Shown: positions 24,977 to 33,487, numbered from the stretch's first letter. The stretch: 64,000 bases of DNA from Gemmatimonadota bacterium (GCA_020350425.1 CP070716.1:2368967-2432966); one strand, 5' to 3'. Notes: generated from the letters alone by a model not told the origin. Numbers and translations are program-made.

Positions 24977-26643
24977 GCCTCAGACCTGGCTGGTTGTTTG
25001 GCAAGCTGCGCACGCTCGCGCACGACCGTGTCGGGGTCGCGTGGCAACTCCAGTGTGAACGTGGTTCCCCCCCCCGGGTTTGACGCCAGGCTGATGCGCC
25101 CCTCGTGCCGCTGCACGATGCCGTAGACGACGGCTAGACCCAGGCCCACCCCCTTCGCTTCCGTCTTCGTACTGTAGAACGGATCGAACACCCGCTCCCG
25201 GGCGTCCTCGGGAATTCCGATCCCGGTGTCGCCCACCGAGAGGCTTACCCGCCTCCCGGAGTCGTGCTCCACGGCGCCGGTCGTGACCGTGAGGCGACCA
25301 CCGTCCGGCATCGCCTCGACGGCGTTGATCATGAGCGCGATCAGCGCTTGCACGATCTGCTCCGCATCGCAAATGACCCTATCGTCATCGAGCCGGAGGT
25401 CGGTCTGGGTCTCGATTCCCTTCAGCTCGGTGTGGTGACTCACGAGCTTCAGGGCCCGCTCCGCCAACTCGTCGAGATGTGCCTCCCGGAATTCCGCCTT
25501 GTGTTCCCGCGCATAGGTCAGCAGGTCTCGGACGATGTTACCGCAGCGCATCGACTCCGAACGGATCAGGTCGAGATTGTCCAGAATCCGGTCTCGCTCC
25601 TCGCCGGGGCTGAGCTTCCCGCGGATGCGGCGAGCGACGAGCTTGGCGTAGGTGAGGATACCTGTCAGGGGGTTGTTGAGCTCGTGAGCCACCGTCGCCG
25701 CCATCTTCCCCAGAGAGGCGGTCTTCTCGATCTGGATCATCTGCTGGTGGATCTCCTCGAGCTCGGCGGTCTTCTGCTGCACCCGCTCCTCCAGCGTACG
25801 CGACCACGCCTCCCGCTCCACGTGCGCGGCCTTGAGCCGGCGCGTCATCTCGTTGAAGGACTGGGCCAGCTCCCCCAACTCGTCCGGCCGGTCCAGCTCG
25901 ATCTCCACGTCGAGATTCCCCTCCGCCAACGCTTCCGTCCCGCGATGGATGCGCTTGGTCGGTACGTGCACGCCCTGATACACGATGCCCGCCATGAACA
26001 GCGCGGCGAGGAAGATGACTCCGCCCGCGAGCGCCAGCGTCCTGCGCCGGCTGGCGGCGAGGGCGGCGTCCACCGATCGCATCGACAGCTGGACCTCGAG
26101 CATCCCAAGCACGGTCTGCCCGGGGGCGTGGGCGTGGCACGCGCCGCCGGAACACCCCTCGCTGTTGCGAATGGGCGCCACATACTCCATGACCCGGTAG
26201 CCACGCTCCGTCTCGTGCAGCCGAGCATTCAGCGCCGGCGGCACGCTGTCGAGCGGCACGTCCGGCGCGTGGCAGGCACGGCACATGGGGGATCCCAGAT
26301 CCACGGAGACCCCGATGTCCGCCGCGGCATTGGAGTACCGAATCACGCCCAGCTTGTCGTAGATGCGGATCGCCTCCACGCTCGCCTCGTTGGCGATAAG
26401 GTCGATGGTCGTGGAGGTGCGCTCCCGCTCGTTGCGCAGCATGCTGGTGAACAGGCTCTGGTGAATCAGGACGCTGACGCGCTCGGCGTCCGAACGCAGG
26501 TGCTGCTCCAACATGTCGCGCTGGAAGCCGCTGCTCAGAGCGGCGTGAACCGCGAAGAGGAGGAAGATGGCCAGGAATGCCACGAAGAACAGCCGCAGGC
26601 TGAGCGACGCGGTGAACTTCCGTAATCTGGACGGTGCGCTCAT
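24973..26643 (-). CDS. Membrane sensor histidine kinase with heme-c motifs in its periplasmic domain
   Basis: Protein of 556 aa. Transmembrane helix 1 is at about residues 14-36 and helix 2 at about 203-222, enclosing a periplasmic domain of about 165 residues. That domain holds a canonical heme c site CRACH (121-125) and an expanded site CSGGACH (164-170). A HAMP linker, a coiled-coil segment, the HisKA box AATVAHELNNPLTGIL and the HATPase_c motifs (N box MINAVEAMPDGG, G1 VGDTGIGIP, G2 GVGLGLAVV) follow. The CXXCH puts heme outside the membrane, so redox state or a gas could be sensed. It is the last of the redox genes before the NtrC partner, with a four-base overlap. ATG at 26643 is preferred over an earlier in-frame start at 26667. 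Confidence 0.93.
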   Translation of the reverse strand: MSAPSRLRKFTASLSLRLFFVAFLAIFLLFAVHAALSSGFQRDMLEQHLRSDAERVSVLIHQSLFTSMLRNERERTSTTIDLIANEASVEAIRIYDKLGVIRYSNAAADIGVSVDLGSPMCRACHAPDVPLDSVPPALNARLHETERGYRVMEYVAPIRNSEGCSGGACHAHAPGQTVLGMLEVQLSMRSVDAALAASRRRTLALAGGVIFLAALFMAGIVYQGVHVPTKRIHRGTEALAEGNLDVEIELDRPDELGELAQSFNEMTRRLKAAHVEREAWSRTLEERVQQKTAELEEIHQQMIQIEKTASLGKMAATVAHELNNPLTGILTYAKLVARRIRGKLSPGEERDRILDNLDLIRSESMRCGNIVRDLLTYAREHKAEFREAHLDELAERALKLVSHHTELKGIETQTDLRLDDDRVICDAEQIVQALIALMINAVEAMPDGGRLTVTTGAVEHDSGRRVSLSVGDTGIGIPEDARERVFDPFYSTKTEAKGVGLGLAVVYGIVQRHEGRISLASNPGGGTTFTLELPRDPDTVVRERAQLAKQPARSEA

Positions 26644-26726
26644 CAGCGCCCCCTCGAGCACCCCCACACCAGCAACTGTCCCACCGTCCCGCCTCCCGGC
26701 CGGGGATGCAGGACCCCGACTACCAT

Positions 26727-27536
26727 TTAAATGTGCATGTGGAACAGCTGATCTACCAGTGCCTCGAAGCGCTCCCGTCCCAGAACCTGCTCTACATTGA
26801 GGTTGGCTTCACCCCCGTCGGCGAGCGTCGGACCCAGGGCGGCCTGGCCATCGACAGCGACGACCTCGCGCAGAGAGCGCTTCACGAGTCGGATCTTGCG
26901 AAGAAACCAGACGAGCGTTCGATCGCCGTGGTAGACATTCGGGACGGCATCCAAGGACTCGTGAGGGGAGATGCGCAGCAACCACTCGTCACCGGCCCCG
27001 GACACCGATCCCGCACGCAACTGCTCGACGTAGCGCTGGTTGACGCTCGCGACCTCCCCCGAGATCGGCGTCTCGAGGGGGATCGTCATCCGGCCGCGCA
27101 CGACCCACCCGCACGGCTCGCCCCGCTTGAGCAGCGCGCCGGCGCGGGGGGCCACGACGTCGTCCAGCGGATGCAGGACCCGCATGACGTGCCCGTCGAG
27201 CCCGGCGGTCACCCCGTCGGGTCCCGCATCTCGTAGCCAGAAGTGGCCCGCCGTATAGGGCCGGTCCAGATGGAGCTCGCAATCCGCGATGAGCCTCGAG
27301 ACATAGGCGTTCACCTGATCCTCCACCGCCACCTGCGACGGCTCGAGTTCCGTTGCCTCGTCGGCCGGCAGATACTCATTCGCGGCGACCGCCCCCGACC
27401 CATGCCCCCGCAGTGCGTGGAACAGCTCGCACTGTTCACAGTCGTAGTTGCGGTCGCACAGCCTGTAGCTCAGGACACCCGCCTGGACCCAGATACAGGG
27501 AAGCTCTTCGTTGCGTTGGATTGGGGATACCGCCAT
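26727..27536 (-). CDS. GcvH-fold protein A with N-terminal four-cysteine motif, no lipoyl lysine
   Basis: Protein of 269 aa. The N-terminal part has CIWVQAGVLSYRLCDRNYDC followed by EQC, four cysteines that could bind metal or an FeS cluster. The rest resembles the H protein of glycine cleavage (PISGEVASVNQRYVEQLRAG and later EWLLRISP). In true GcvH a lysine about seven residues before the S/T-P of the second strand is lipoylated; here that position is arginine (VVRGRMTIPLETP), so lipoylation is not expected. ATG at 27536 is used because GGGGGA is correctly spaced. It sits in an operon with an NrfD protein, a ferredoxin and two more GcvH-like proteins. The function is unknown; glycine cleavage is not supported. 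Confidence 0.75.
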   Translation of the reverse strand: MAVSPIQRNEELPCIWVQAGVLSYRLCDRNYDCEQCELFHALRGHGSGAVAANEYLPADEATELEPSQVAVEDQVNAYVSRLIADCELHLDRPYTAGHFWLRDAGPDGVTAGLDGHVMRVLHPLDDVVAPRAGALLKRGEPCGWVVRGRMTIPLETPISGEVASVNQRYVEQLRAGSVSGAGDEWLLRISPHESLDAVPNVYHGDRTLVWFLRKIRLVKRSLREVVAVDGQAALGPTLADGGEANLNVEQVLGRERFEALVDQLFHMHI

Positions 27537-27572
27537 GATCATTCCCCCGAGCGTTGCGCACCGCCGGGCGCG

Positions 27573-28268
27573 CTACTCGCTCAACAGAAACTCCCGTGCC
27601 ACCTCAGCCCACTGCTCCGGCGCCAGCACCCGCGCAAATCCGTCGACCGGCACGCCGCCGTCGGGCAGCACCGTTCCCAACTCCCCAGCCGGCATCGCCC
27701 GCAGCTTTTCGACCGTGTCCGCCATCCAGGCCCGCGCCAGGCGGCCGCTCAGCAGATTCTTGAGCACGGCGCCGCGATTCGGTACGCGCACCTTGAGGAA
27801 CCAGCCCTCCCCGTATGGATCGGCCGCGAGCTGCGGCGAGCCCAGCACCGCATCGTTCACCGCCACGACTTCACCGGTCACCGGGGAGAGCATGGGGATG
27901 GATTCGGCTTCCACGTCGACGGCCCATCCCCGCTCGCCCTGCGACAGCCGGGCGCCGACCGTGGGGAGGCCGAGGCCCCCTGGAGTCCCCAGCAGTCGCC
28001 GGGCGAAGTCGTCCATCCCGACCTTCACCAGGTCACCATCCTCGGGCGTGGCCCACGTATGGCCCTGGTGGAAGTAGACCCCCTCCGGGGTTTCAAACCA
28101 TAGCGCCGGCTTCCGTGCCGGGCGCGCTGCCGCTCCCGCCTCCACCTCGTGCCGGGCGGGCGAACCGAGCAGCCGCCAGAATCCGACCAGCACCAACAGG
28201 TACCCGATCACGATCAGGTACTCGACGCCCTTGGTGGCGAAGATGTCTATGCTCTCGATACCCTGCAT
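27573..28268 (-). CDS. Membrane-anchored GcvH-fold protein B, no lipoyl lysine
   Basis: Protein of 231 aa with one N-terminal transmembrane helix (about residues 15-34) and a soluble GcvH-like domain: GVYFHQGHTWATPEDGDLVK, VGMDDFARRLLG, then SPVTGEVVAVNDAVLGSP and GEGWFLKVRVPN. These are the strand patterns of glycine cleavage H protein, but the usual VESVKA lysine is replaced (VDVEAES). A C-terminal extension of about 60 residues ends with a short helix. ATG at 28268 is chosen because it gives the clean membrane start. It lies between the NrfD gene and GcvH-like gene A. The anchor suggests it works at the inner membrane next to the NrfD/ferredoxin complex. Confidence 0.75.
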   Translation of the reverse strand: MQGIESIDIFATKGVEYLIVIGYLLVLVGFWRLLGSPARHEVEAGAAARPARKPALWFETPEGVYFHQGHTWATPEDGDLVKVGMDDFARRLLGTPGGLGLPTVGARLSQGERGWAVDVEAESIPMLSPVTGEVVAVNDAVLGSPQLAADPYGEGWFLKVRVPNRGAVLKNLLSGRLARAWMADTVEKLRAMPAGELGTVLPDGGVPVDGFARVLAPEQWAEVAREFLLSE

Positions 28269-28278
28269 GGTGTCGCTC

Positions 28279-29544
28279 CTAGGCTGCAACGATGTCCACG
28301 CGCCGTTCTCCCTCACCCGTGCGATCCACCTCCGCGAAGCTCAGGACCGGCATCCGATTGACCACCCAACGGAACACCCAGATCTCGGCCGAGATCACCG
28401 CGAGTGTCACGACGATCTCCATCCACGTCGGGACATAGCGCTCGGCCATGTACCACTTGAATCCGATCACCGACACGTTGAGCCGGTTGAGCACGATCCC
28501 CAGCAACGTGAGGACCGCGGCGGCCCGGATCACCGGGAGGCGACCCTTCCGGAATCCGGAGAGGAACAGCGCCGCGGGCACGCCCACGAAACCCACGATC
28601 TCCAGCAGGTACCAGGCTCCCCACCCGGTGCCCAGGTACGTCCACCGCTGCCCGTGCACGAACACGATCAGCTGGAGGAAGAGGTACACGAACATCGCGC
28701 CCGCACAGATGCGAGCCAGCCCGCGCAGGATGTCGTCGTGCGTGGCGCGCAGGCGCTGCCCCACCCGATGGTGGAACACCTTGTGGGTGATGCTGCCTTC
28801 GAAGATCACCATCGACAGCCCGGCGAAGACGCTGGAGACCACGAACAGGATCGGGATGAACTCCGAGTACCACAGGGGGTGCACCTTCCCCTTGGCCATC
28901 AGGTACAGCGCCCCGAGCCCCGACTGGTGCAGCAGCGACAGGGTGATCCCGAAGATCACCGCGCCGAGGGTGAGGGCCTTGAGGACGCGTCGCACGCGCC
29001 GCCAGCCGAGCCATTCCGCCACCGCCGGGGAAAACTCGATGAACTCGGCCATCATGTAGAGCATGAAGTGCCAGGCGACGAGGAAGAGCACCGAACTCAC
29101 ACCGAATGAGTTGCCGATGATCGGGTTGATCACGTTCCACGGCCGTCCCAGGTCGAGCAGCAACGCGCCGGCGTAGAACACGTAGGCCAGGAATCCATTG
29201 AGTACCGTCACCCGGACGATGGGGTGGTACTTCTCCTGGCCCAGGATGTAGACCATGAACGTCACGACGTAGGCGCCGCCCGCGAAGGCGACCCCGGTGA
29301 TCACGTCGAAGCCGATCCACAGGCCCCAGGGGACGTCCTGCGACAGGTTGGTGATCGACCCCAGGCCCTTGGCGAACCTGATCACGAGCAGCACCCCACC
29401 CAAGAGGACGATGGCGCTCGTGATCACGTTGAACGGCGTGAGCAGCCGGCCGCGGGGCTTCAGCTCACCCAACAGGAACGTCCCGAAGCGCCGCAGCTCT
29501 GGGCCGAAGCGCGGCCGTCCGCCGTCCACGAGATGCATCGTCAT
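28279..29544 (-). CDS. NrfD/HybB-family quinone-interacting membrane subunit
   Basis: Protein of 421 aa with about ten transmembrane helices, of the polysulfide reductase NrfD family (HybB-like). Such subunits hold a quinone site and exchange electrons with a periplasmic iron-sulfur partner. Visible family features are PWGLWIGFDVITGVAFAGGA near residues 72-91, LDLGRPWNVINPI, FLVAWHFMLYMMAEFIEFSP and SLLHQSGLGALYLMAKGKVHPLW. The ATG overlaps the stop of the ferredoxin gene (ATGA). No hydrogenase or molybdopterin subunit is encoded nearby, so the complex is not a hydrogenase-2; electrons may pass to multiheme cytochromes instead (inference). Confidence 0.9.
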   Translation of the reverse strand: MTMHLVDGGRPRFGPELRRFGTFLLGELKPRGRLLTPFNVITSAIVLLGGVLLVIRFAKGLGSITNLSQDVPWGLWIGFDVITGVAFAGGAYVVTFMVYILGQEKYHPIVRVTVLNGFLAYVFYAGALLLDLGRPWNVINPIIGNSFGVSSVLFLVAWHFMLYMMAEFIEFSPAVAEWLGWRRVRRVLKALTLGAVIFGITLSLLHQSGLGALYLMAKGKVHPLWYSEFIPILFVVSSVFAGLSMVIFEGSITHKVFHHRVGQRLRATHDDILRGLARICAGAMFVYLFLQLIVFVHGQRWTYLGTGWGAWYLLEIVGFVGVPAALFLSGFRKGRLPVIRAAAVLTLLGIVLNRLNVSVIGFKWYMAERYVPTWMEIVVTLAVISAEIWVFRWVVNRMPVLSFAEVDRTGEGERRVDIVAA

Positions 29545-30413
29545 CGCTCTTCCTCCTCTTCCCCCTCGGCTATCTGACGTGCCCGCGACGCTCGACTGAG
29601 GGCCAGCAGCAGCGGCGGCGCGAGTGTGAGCACCAGCGGCACCCCGTACAGGAACTCCCTCGTGTACACAGGGAACGGTGTCTCGCCCACGTCCGCCGGG
29701 AACCCCAACTGCTCGAACGGCACGGAGGCGAGGTACAGCCAGCTCGTGCCGCCTACCTCGCGCTCACCGTAGATGTGGTGCACGTACTTTTCCGGCTCGA
29801 GGGCGATCCGCCGTCTGCCTTCATCGAGCAAATCGGAGCGTCGGCCGAATTGCAGCGCGCCCGCTGGACAGTTCGCCACGCAGGCGGGCCGCTCGCCCTG
29901 CTCCAGCCGCTCCCAGCACATGACGCACTTCTGGATCTTCGGCACCGGGCTGTCGTACTGGAACTTGGGGGCGTCGAAGGGACACGAGACCATGCAGAAA
30001 CGGCATCCCATGCACTTCGACTCGCGCCACCGCACCGGCCCCTCGGGCTCCTTGTACATCGCCTTGGTCAGGCAGGCGGAGGCGCACGCCGGCTGCAGGC
30101 AGTGCATGCACTGCCGCTTCGCGGTCACCGGCCCCTTGGCGGTCTCGTAGCGGTTGACGACCGTCCATTGCGTGGGCGACGTCTGCCGCTCCACCGACCG
30201 GTCGATACTCGCCTCAGGCTGCGGCAGGTCGTTCGCCGTCGCGCAGGCGAACTCGCACATGCGGCACCCGAGACACTTGGTGGTGTCCACCAGCACCCCC
30301 ACCCGATCGGCGAGGGGCGCCGTGGGCGGCCGCTCCTCCGCCCCCAGCCTTCCGCCGACGAGCGACACTCCGCCCGCGGCGCACATGGTTTTCAGCAGAT
30401 CTCGTCGCTTCAT
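29541..30413 (-). CDS. Periplasmic four-cluster ferredoxin subunit (HybA-like) with C-terminal membrane helix
   Basis: Protein of 290 aa. The N terminus is a twin-arginine signal (MKRRDLLKTMCAAGG). Four [4Fe-4S] cysteine sets are visible: CLGCRMCEFAC, CMHCLQPACASAC, CMGCRFCMVSC and CVMCWERLEQGERPACVANC. A hydrophobic helix at about residues 255-272 anchors the C terminus, as in HybA. It is the electron-transfer partner of the NrfD protein encoded next, with overlapping codons. A GcvH-fold gene precedes it by 78 bases. The combination HybA plus HybB without catalytic hydrogenase subunits is unusual and points to a quinone module that donates to or accepts from other periplasmic proteins. Confidence 0.9.
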   Translation of the reverse strand: MKRRDLLKTMCAAGGVSLVGGRLGAEERPPTAPLADRVGVLVDTTKCLGCRMCEFACATANDLPQPEASIDRSVERQTSPTQWTVVNRYETAKGPVTAKRQCMHCLQPACASACLTKAMYKEPEGPVRWRESKCMGCRFCMVSCPFDAPKFQYDSPVPKIQKCVMCWERLEQGERPACVANCPAGALQFGRRSDLLDEGRRRIALEPEKYVHHIYGEREVGGTSWLYLASVPFEQLGFPADVGETPFPVYTREFLYGVPLVLTLAPPLLLALSRASRARQIAEGEEEEER

Positions 30414-30491
30414 GCGAATCGCTCCCTGTTTCCCCGCTCATGTGCGCACGGATCTCCGCGCGCACCGATCACCACCCGACGCACGCCGTTT

Positions 30492-31181
30492 CTATGAGTC
30501 GAGAAACGTCCTCTGGAGATCCTGCCATGCGGCACCGTCGAGGGTCGCCAGAATGCCCGACGGGATCTCTCCGCCATCGGCCAGCGCCACGCCGACCCCT
30601 GCACCACCCGGCAGCCGGAGCAGATGCTCCCGCAGCTGGTGGTACTGGCTCCGCGTCCAGTCGACGGCCGAGTCGGCGATCGACCACGTGGGAACCTCGA
30701 ACTCGACCTGTTCCGGCTCGATGCGGTACAGCCAGCTCCCGTGCTGCTCGTGGAGCCCGCTCCATTCCGTCTCGCCGGATGGCGTGGGATTGACCTCGAG
30801 GATGCGCCCGGTCACGGGCGAGCGGACTGTCAGGAAGTGCCCATTCCGCCCTACGCGCAGCAGCGGCTCACCCTTCTTGACCTGGGGTCCGCCTTCGTGC
30901 AGCTCGATGTGGTACGGCGCACCCACCAGCCCCAGCAGCAACGGATGGACCCCGACGAGCAACTCACCGCCCTCCAGGATCCGGCTCCAGGTGAAGGTCG
31001 GCTGCAGGAAGACACCTCTGGGCACGCGCTTGACCGCCTCGGAGAGCGGCGTGAGCCCCGGGAGCCCGTGTTCCACCCCCGCGACGACACCACGCCGCCT
31101 CTGCACGAGGAAGTAATTGGCGGCGATCAGGACAGCCACCGTGAGAATCGCGAGGACGACGACCATGACACGCTCCGGCAA
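30492..31181 (-). CDS. Membrane-anchored GcvH-fold protein C, no lipoyl lysine
   Basis: Protein of 229 aa with an N-terminal transmembrane helix (about residues 6-25), a basic QRRR stop and a GcvH-like domain: GVFLQPTFTWSRILEGGELL, VGVHPLLLGLVG, VRSPVTGRILEVNPTPSG and GSWLYRIEP. The lipoyl-lysine position is not a lysine (RNGHFLTVRSP). TTG at 31181 is preferred because AAAGGAG precedes it by eight bases; an ATG at 31166 is the alternative. This is the first gene of the long operon that continues through the ferredoxin, NrfD, GcvH B, GcvH A, sensor kinase, NtrC and archaemetzincin. It is the third lipoate-less GcvH paralogue within 5 kb. Confidence 0.72.
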   Translation of the reverse strand: MPERVMVVVLAILTVAVLIAANYFLVQRRRGVVAGVEHGLPGLTPLSEAVKRVPRGVFLQPTFTWSRILEGGELLVGVHPLLLGLVGAPYHIELHEGGPQVKKGEPLLRVGRNGHFLTVRSPVTGRILEVNPTPSGETEWSGLHEQHGSWLYRIEPEQVEFEVPTWSIADSAVDWTRSQYHQLREHLLRLPGGAGVGVALADGGEIPSGILATLDGAAWQDLQRTFLDS

Positions 31182-31488
31182 GTGTTCATCTCCTTTTCTT
31201 GGCAAGGAGGATGCCGGACGGCGCACGGCGCCGCTTGGACTAGGTAAGTCTTTGTTCAGCTGTCACTTAAGACGATGTGCGGCGACAGGGCGCGCGCTAG
31301 GCTACTGTAGAGGATTTCTACGCTTGATTCCGGCCGGATCGCCTTCGCCCCGCATAACTCGTTGGATTGAAGTGCGTTAGCCTCGGTGGGGGATTTCTCG
31401 GCGGCCGCTGTCGAGAATATCTACAACAATCCGGTCGTCGGGTGCCGGACTCTCCGACACCCGACCCGGGGCAGTGTGGTGAGCTTCC
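31182..31488. other. 307-bp intergenic region with inverted repeat and hairpin
   Basis: No gene is recognisable here. It holds the promoter region of the GcvH-like C operon, a GTAGA-N5-TCTAC inverted repeat at 31307-31321 that could bind a dimeric regulator, and near the left end the terminator hairpin of the 22-heme gene (31437-31465). The middle contains an AT-richer patch around 31243-31272 with GTAAGTCTTTG and CACTTAAG. Confidence 0.5.
31437..31465 (-). terminator. Terminator of the ligandless-bc operon
   Basis: GTCGGGTG (31437-31444) pairs with CACCCGAC (31458-31465); an inner CGGA/TCCG extends the stem with one mismatch. It lies 24 bases past the stop of the 22-heme gene and is followed on the minus strand by a T-rich run (GATTGTTGTAG). 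Confidence 0.6.
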
Positions 31489-33486
31489 CTACCCCCCGGG
31501 GAGCGGCTCGATCTGGTGACACAGATGGCACGCCGCGGGTGCGTTGTGCTCCACCCGGTCGGCGTGGCACACCGTGCACACCTGACGCGACCATTCGGTG
31601 ATCCCCTTCGCCTTGTCGCCGTGGCACGTACTGCACTGCGAGTGCCCGAACGCGAGGGCGTGGCGGTCCTGCGCCCCGCCGCGGTGGCAGGAGAGGCAGT
31701 CGGCCTCGGGTTGGTGGTGGAAGTCGTGGCATGACACGCAGTCCACGGCTGCACCGCTCATGTTGGGTGCGGCGTGGCACATGGTGCAGGAGAGTCCCGC
31801 CTCGCGGTGCGGATCGTGCGGGAAGTCCCCGGTCTCGGTGGCCACGGGCGCCTTGGGCGCCCCGCCGGGGCATTCATGGCACTCGGCGCAGTTCTTGGCG
31901 CCGATCTGGGCGTGATGACAGCCGACGCAGTCGGACGGCGAGGTCAGCCTCGTCTTCCCGTGGTCGTCAAGCGGCGTATGGCAGCTCGTGCATTCGAGCC
32001 CGGCGTCCAGCACGTGCCGCTCGTGATCGAACGTCGCACCGCGGAAGGACAGCTCGCGGCGTTCCACGCCCAGGTGACACTGCAGGCAAACGTTCTCGCT
32101 CACCCGCGGCCCGAGATCCACCTCTGGCGCCGTGTACGGCAGGCGGCCGATGCGCACGGCATCTTCCACCAGCTCCAGGCTCGCCCGCAGCAGCTCGTCG
32201 GCGTAGGCGATGTTGTGTGCTCCCTTGCCCCGCTCGACGAAGTCCAGATTTCCACGGGCAAGGCCGAGCAGCGAGTCCACCTGCACGCGCACCCGCACCG
32301 GGGCCGAGCCGGCGGCCCGGGTCGCCCCCTCCACTACGCGCTTCGTGAGGCCCAGCTTGCGGTCCATCTCCTGCTGCCACGACGGGAGGATGTTGGCGTA
32401 GCGGATGCCGTGGCACGAGAGGCAAGACGCCTCCCCCGCGAAGCGTACCGACTCGTGCGCGCTCACGTTGCGCGGCAGCTCGTGGCACCCGGTGCACGAG
32501 ACCCGTGCGAGGAACATGGAGCTGGGCACATCGTCGGCCCCGTGCCCGCCGATTCCTGCGTAGAGCTGCTGCTGCGCCTCGTGCACCCGCCGGTGGCACG
32601 CCGCACAATCAAGCTCCGCCGTCTCCTTGAGAGAGAAGAGCCGGTGCACGATTTCGGCGTGGCACTGCGTGCACTCCACGTTGTGCTCGGCGATGTGCAC
32701 CCGGTGGACCAGGGTCGTGTTCTCGAACTCCTCGATACGCTCCGGCCGATTGTGGCACGTCCAACAGCGTTGCTCGTCGGCCTCGCCCGTGCCGCGGGTC
32801 ACCTCCTCGTGGCACGACACGCAGGAGACGAGGTCCTCGACGTACTGCTCGTGGTCCACCACGAACCCCGCCGGCGACACCACGCGCGGCGGCGAGGTGT
32901 GGCACGCGACGCAGCCGGTCGCGACCTCCTCGGCTTCGGCCGCCTTGAAGTGACACAGATTGCACGTGGTCTGCGTGACCGCGAGGTGCTCGCCTTGCAC
33001 GATCTGGGAATGACACGAGGTACAGCGCAGCTGCTTGCCGCGGCGTAGCTCGCCCAAGTGCTGGGTGTGGTCGAACCGCACCCCCATGTAATTCACCACG
33101 CCCTCGACCTTGCGGAGCGAGTGGCACCCCGAGCGCAGGCAGGCGGCGTCCTCGATCTCGGCCCACGGCTTCGTGCCGTAGGCTCCCGTCACGTAGCGCA
33201 CCACCTGATTGGCCGCCTGGAACTTGCCCATGGCTTCCGCTTTGATGCCTGGGGCGTAGTGGCACTTGATGCACGGGACGTCGTTGTGCGTGGAGGTCGC
33301 CCAGGAATCGTAGTAGGGCTGCATGATGTGGCAGTTCGTGCAGAACCCCGGCTGAGCGCTGTACTCGACGAACCCCACCGTGCCGATGGCTGCCAGGATC
33401 ACGGCGAGCACGCTCACCTGCACGGCGATCTTCAGCGGCCGCGAGAGGCGCTCGAACCGCTGCTTCACAGATCCCGTCTCGGCCAT
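31489..33486 (-). CDS. NapC/NirT-anchored large multiheme cytochrome c (21 CXXCH plus one CX4CH)
   Basis: Protein of 665 aa. An N-terminal membrane helix (about residues 20-40) leads into the NapC/NirT signature CTNCHIMQPYYDSW, followed by THNDVPCIKCHYAPG. I then count motifs along the whole chain to a total of 21 CXXCH, with an additional CLRSGCH (CX4CH) as the third site. NapC-type domains oxidise quinol and pass electrons to periplasmic hemes. Here the domain is extended into a very long heme wire, interrupted by one heme-free helical stretch at about residues 345-435. It is the last gene of a four-gene operon, one base after the 9-heme gene. A role as periplasmic wire fed by the neighbouring cytochrome b or directly by quinol is inferred. 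Confidence 0.9.
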   Translation of the reverse strand: MAETGSVKQRFERLSRPLKIAVQVSVLAVILAAIGTVGFVEYSAQPGFCTNCHIMQPYYDSWATSTHNDVPCIKCHYAPGIKAEAMGKFQAANQVVRYVTGAYGTKPWAEIEDAACLRSGCHSLRKVEGVVNYMGVRFDHTQHLGELRRGKQLRCTSCHSQIVQGEHLAVTQTTCNLCHFKAAEAEEVATGCVACHTSPPRVVSPAGFVVDHEQYVEDLVSCVSCHEEVTRGTGEADEQRCWTCHNRPERIEEFENTTLVHRVHIAEHNVECTQCHAEIVHRLFSLKETAELDCAACHRRVHEAQQQLYAGIGGHGADDVPSSMFLARVSCTGCHELPRNVSAHESVRFAGEASCLSCHGIRYANILPSWQQEMDRKLGLTKRVVEGATRAAGSAPVRVRVQVDSLLGLARGNLDFVERGKGAHNIAYADELLRASLELVEDAVRIGRLPYTAPEVDLGPRVSENVCLQCHLGVERRELSFRGATFDHERHVLDAGLECTSCHTPLDDHGKTRLTSPSDCVGCHHAQIGAKNCAECHECPGGAPKAPVATETGDFPHDPHREAGLSCTMCHAAPNMSGAAVDCVSCHDFHHQPEADCLSCHRGGAQDRHALAFGHSQCSTCHGDKAKGITEWSRQVCTVCHADRVEHNAPAACHLCHQIEPLPGG

Positions 33487-33487
33487 C

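Noticed and set aside
28279-30413. HybA/HybB-like genes as part of a hydrogenase-2
   Set aside because: No [NiFe] large or small subunit is encoded in the window; the isolated hypB is 20 kb away on the other strand.
26727-31181. GcvH-like genes as part of the glycine cleavage system
   Set aside because: The lipoyl lysine is missing in all three and no gcvT, gcvP or lipoate ligase gene is present.
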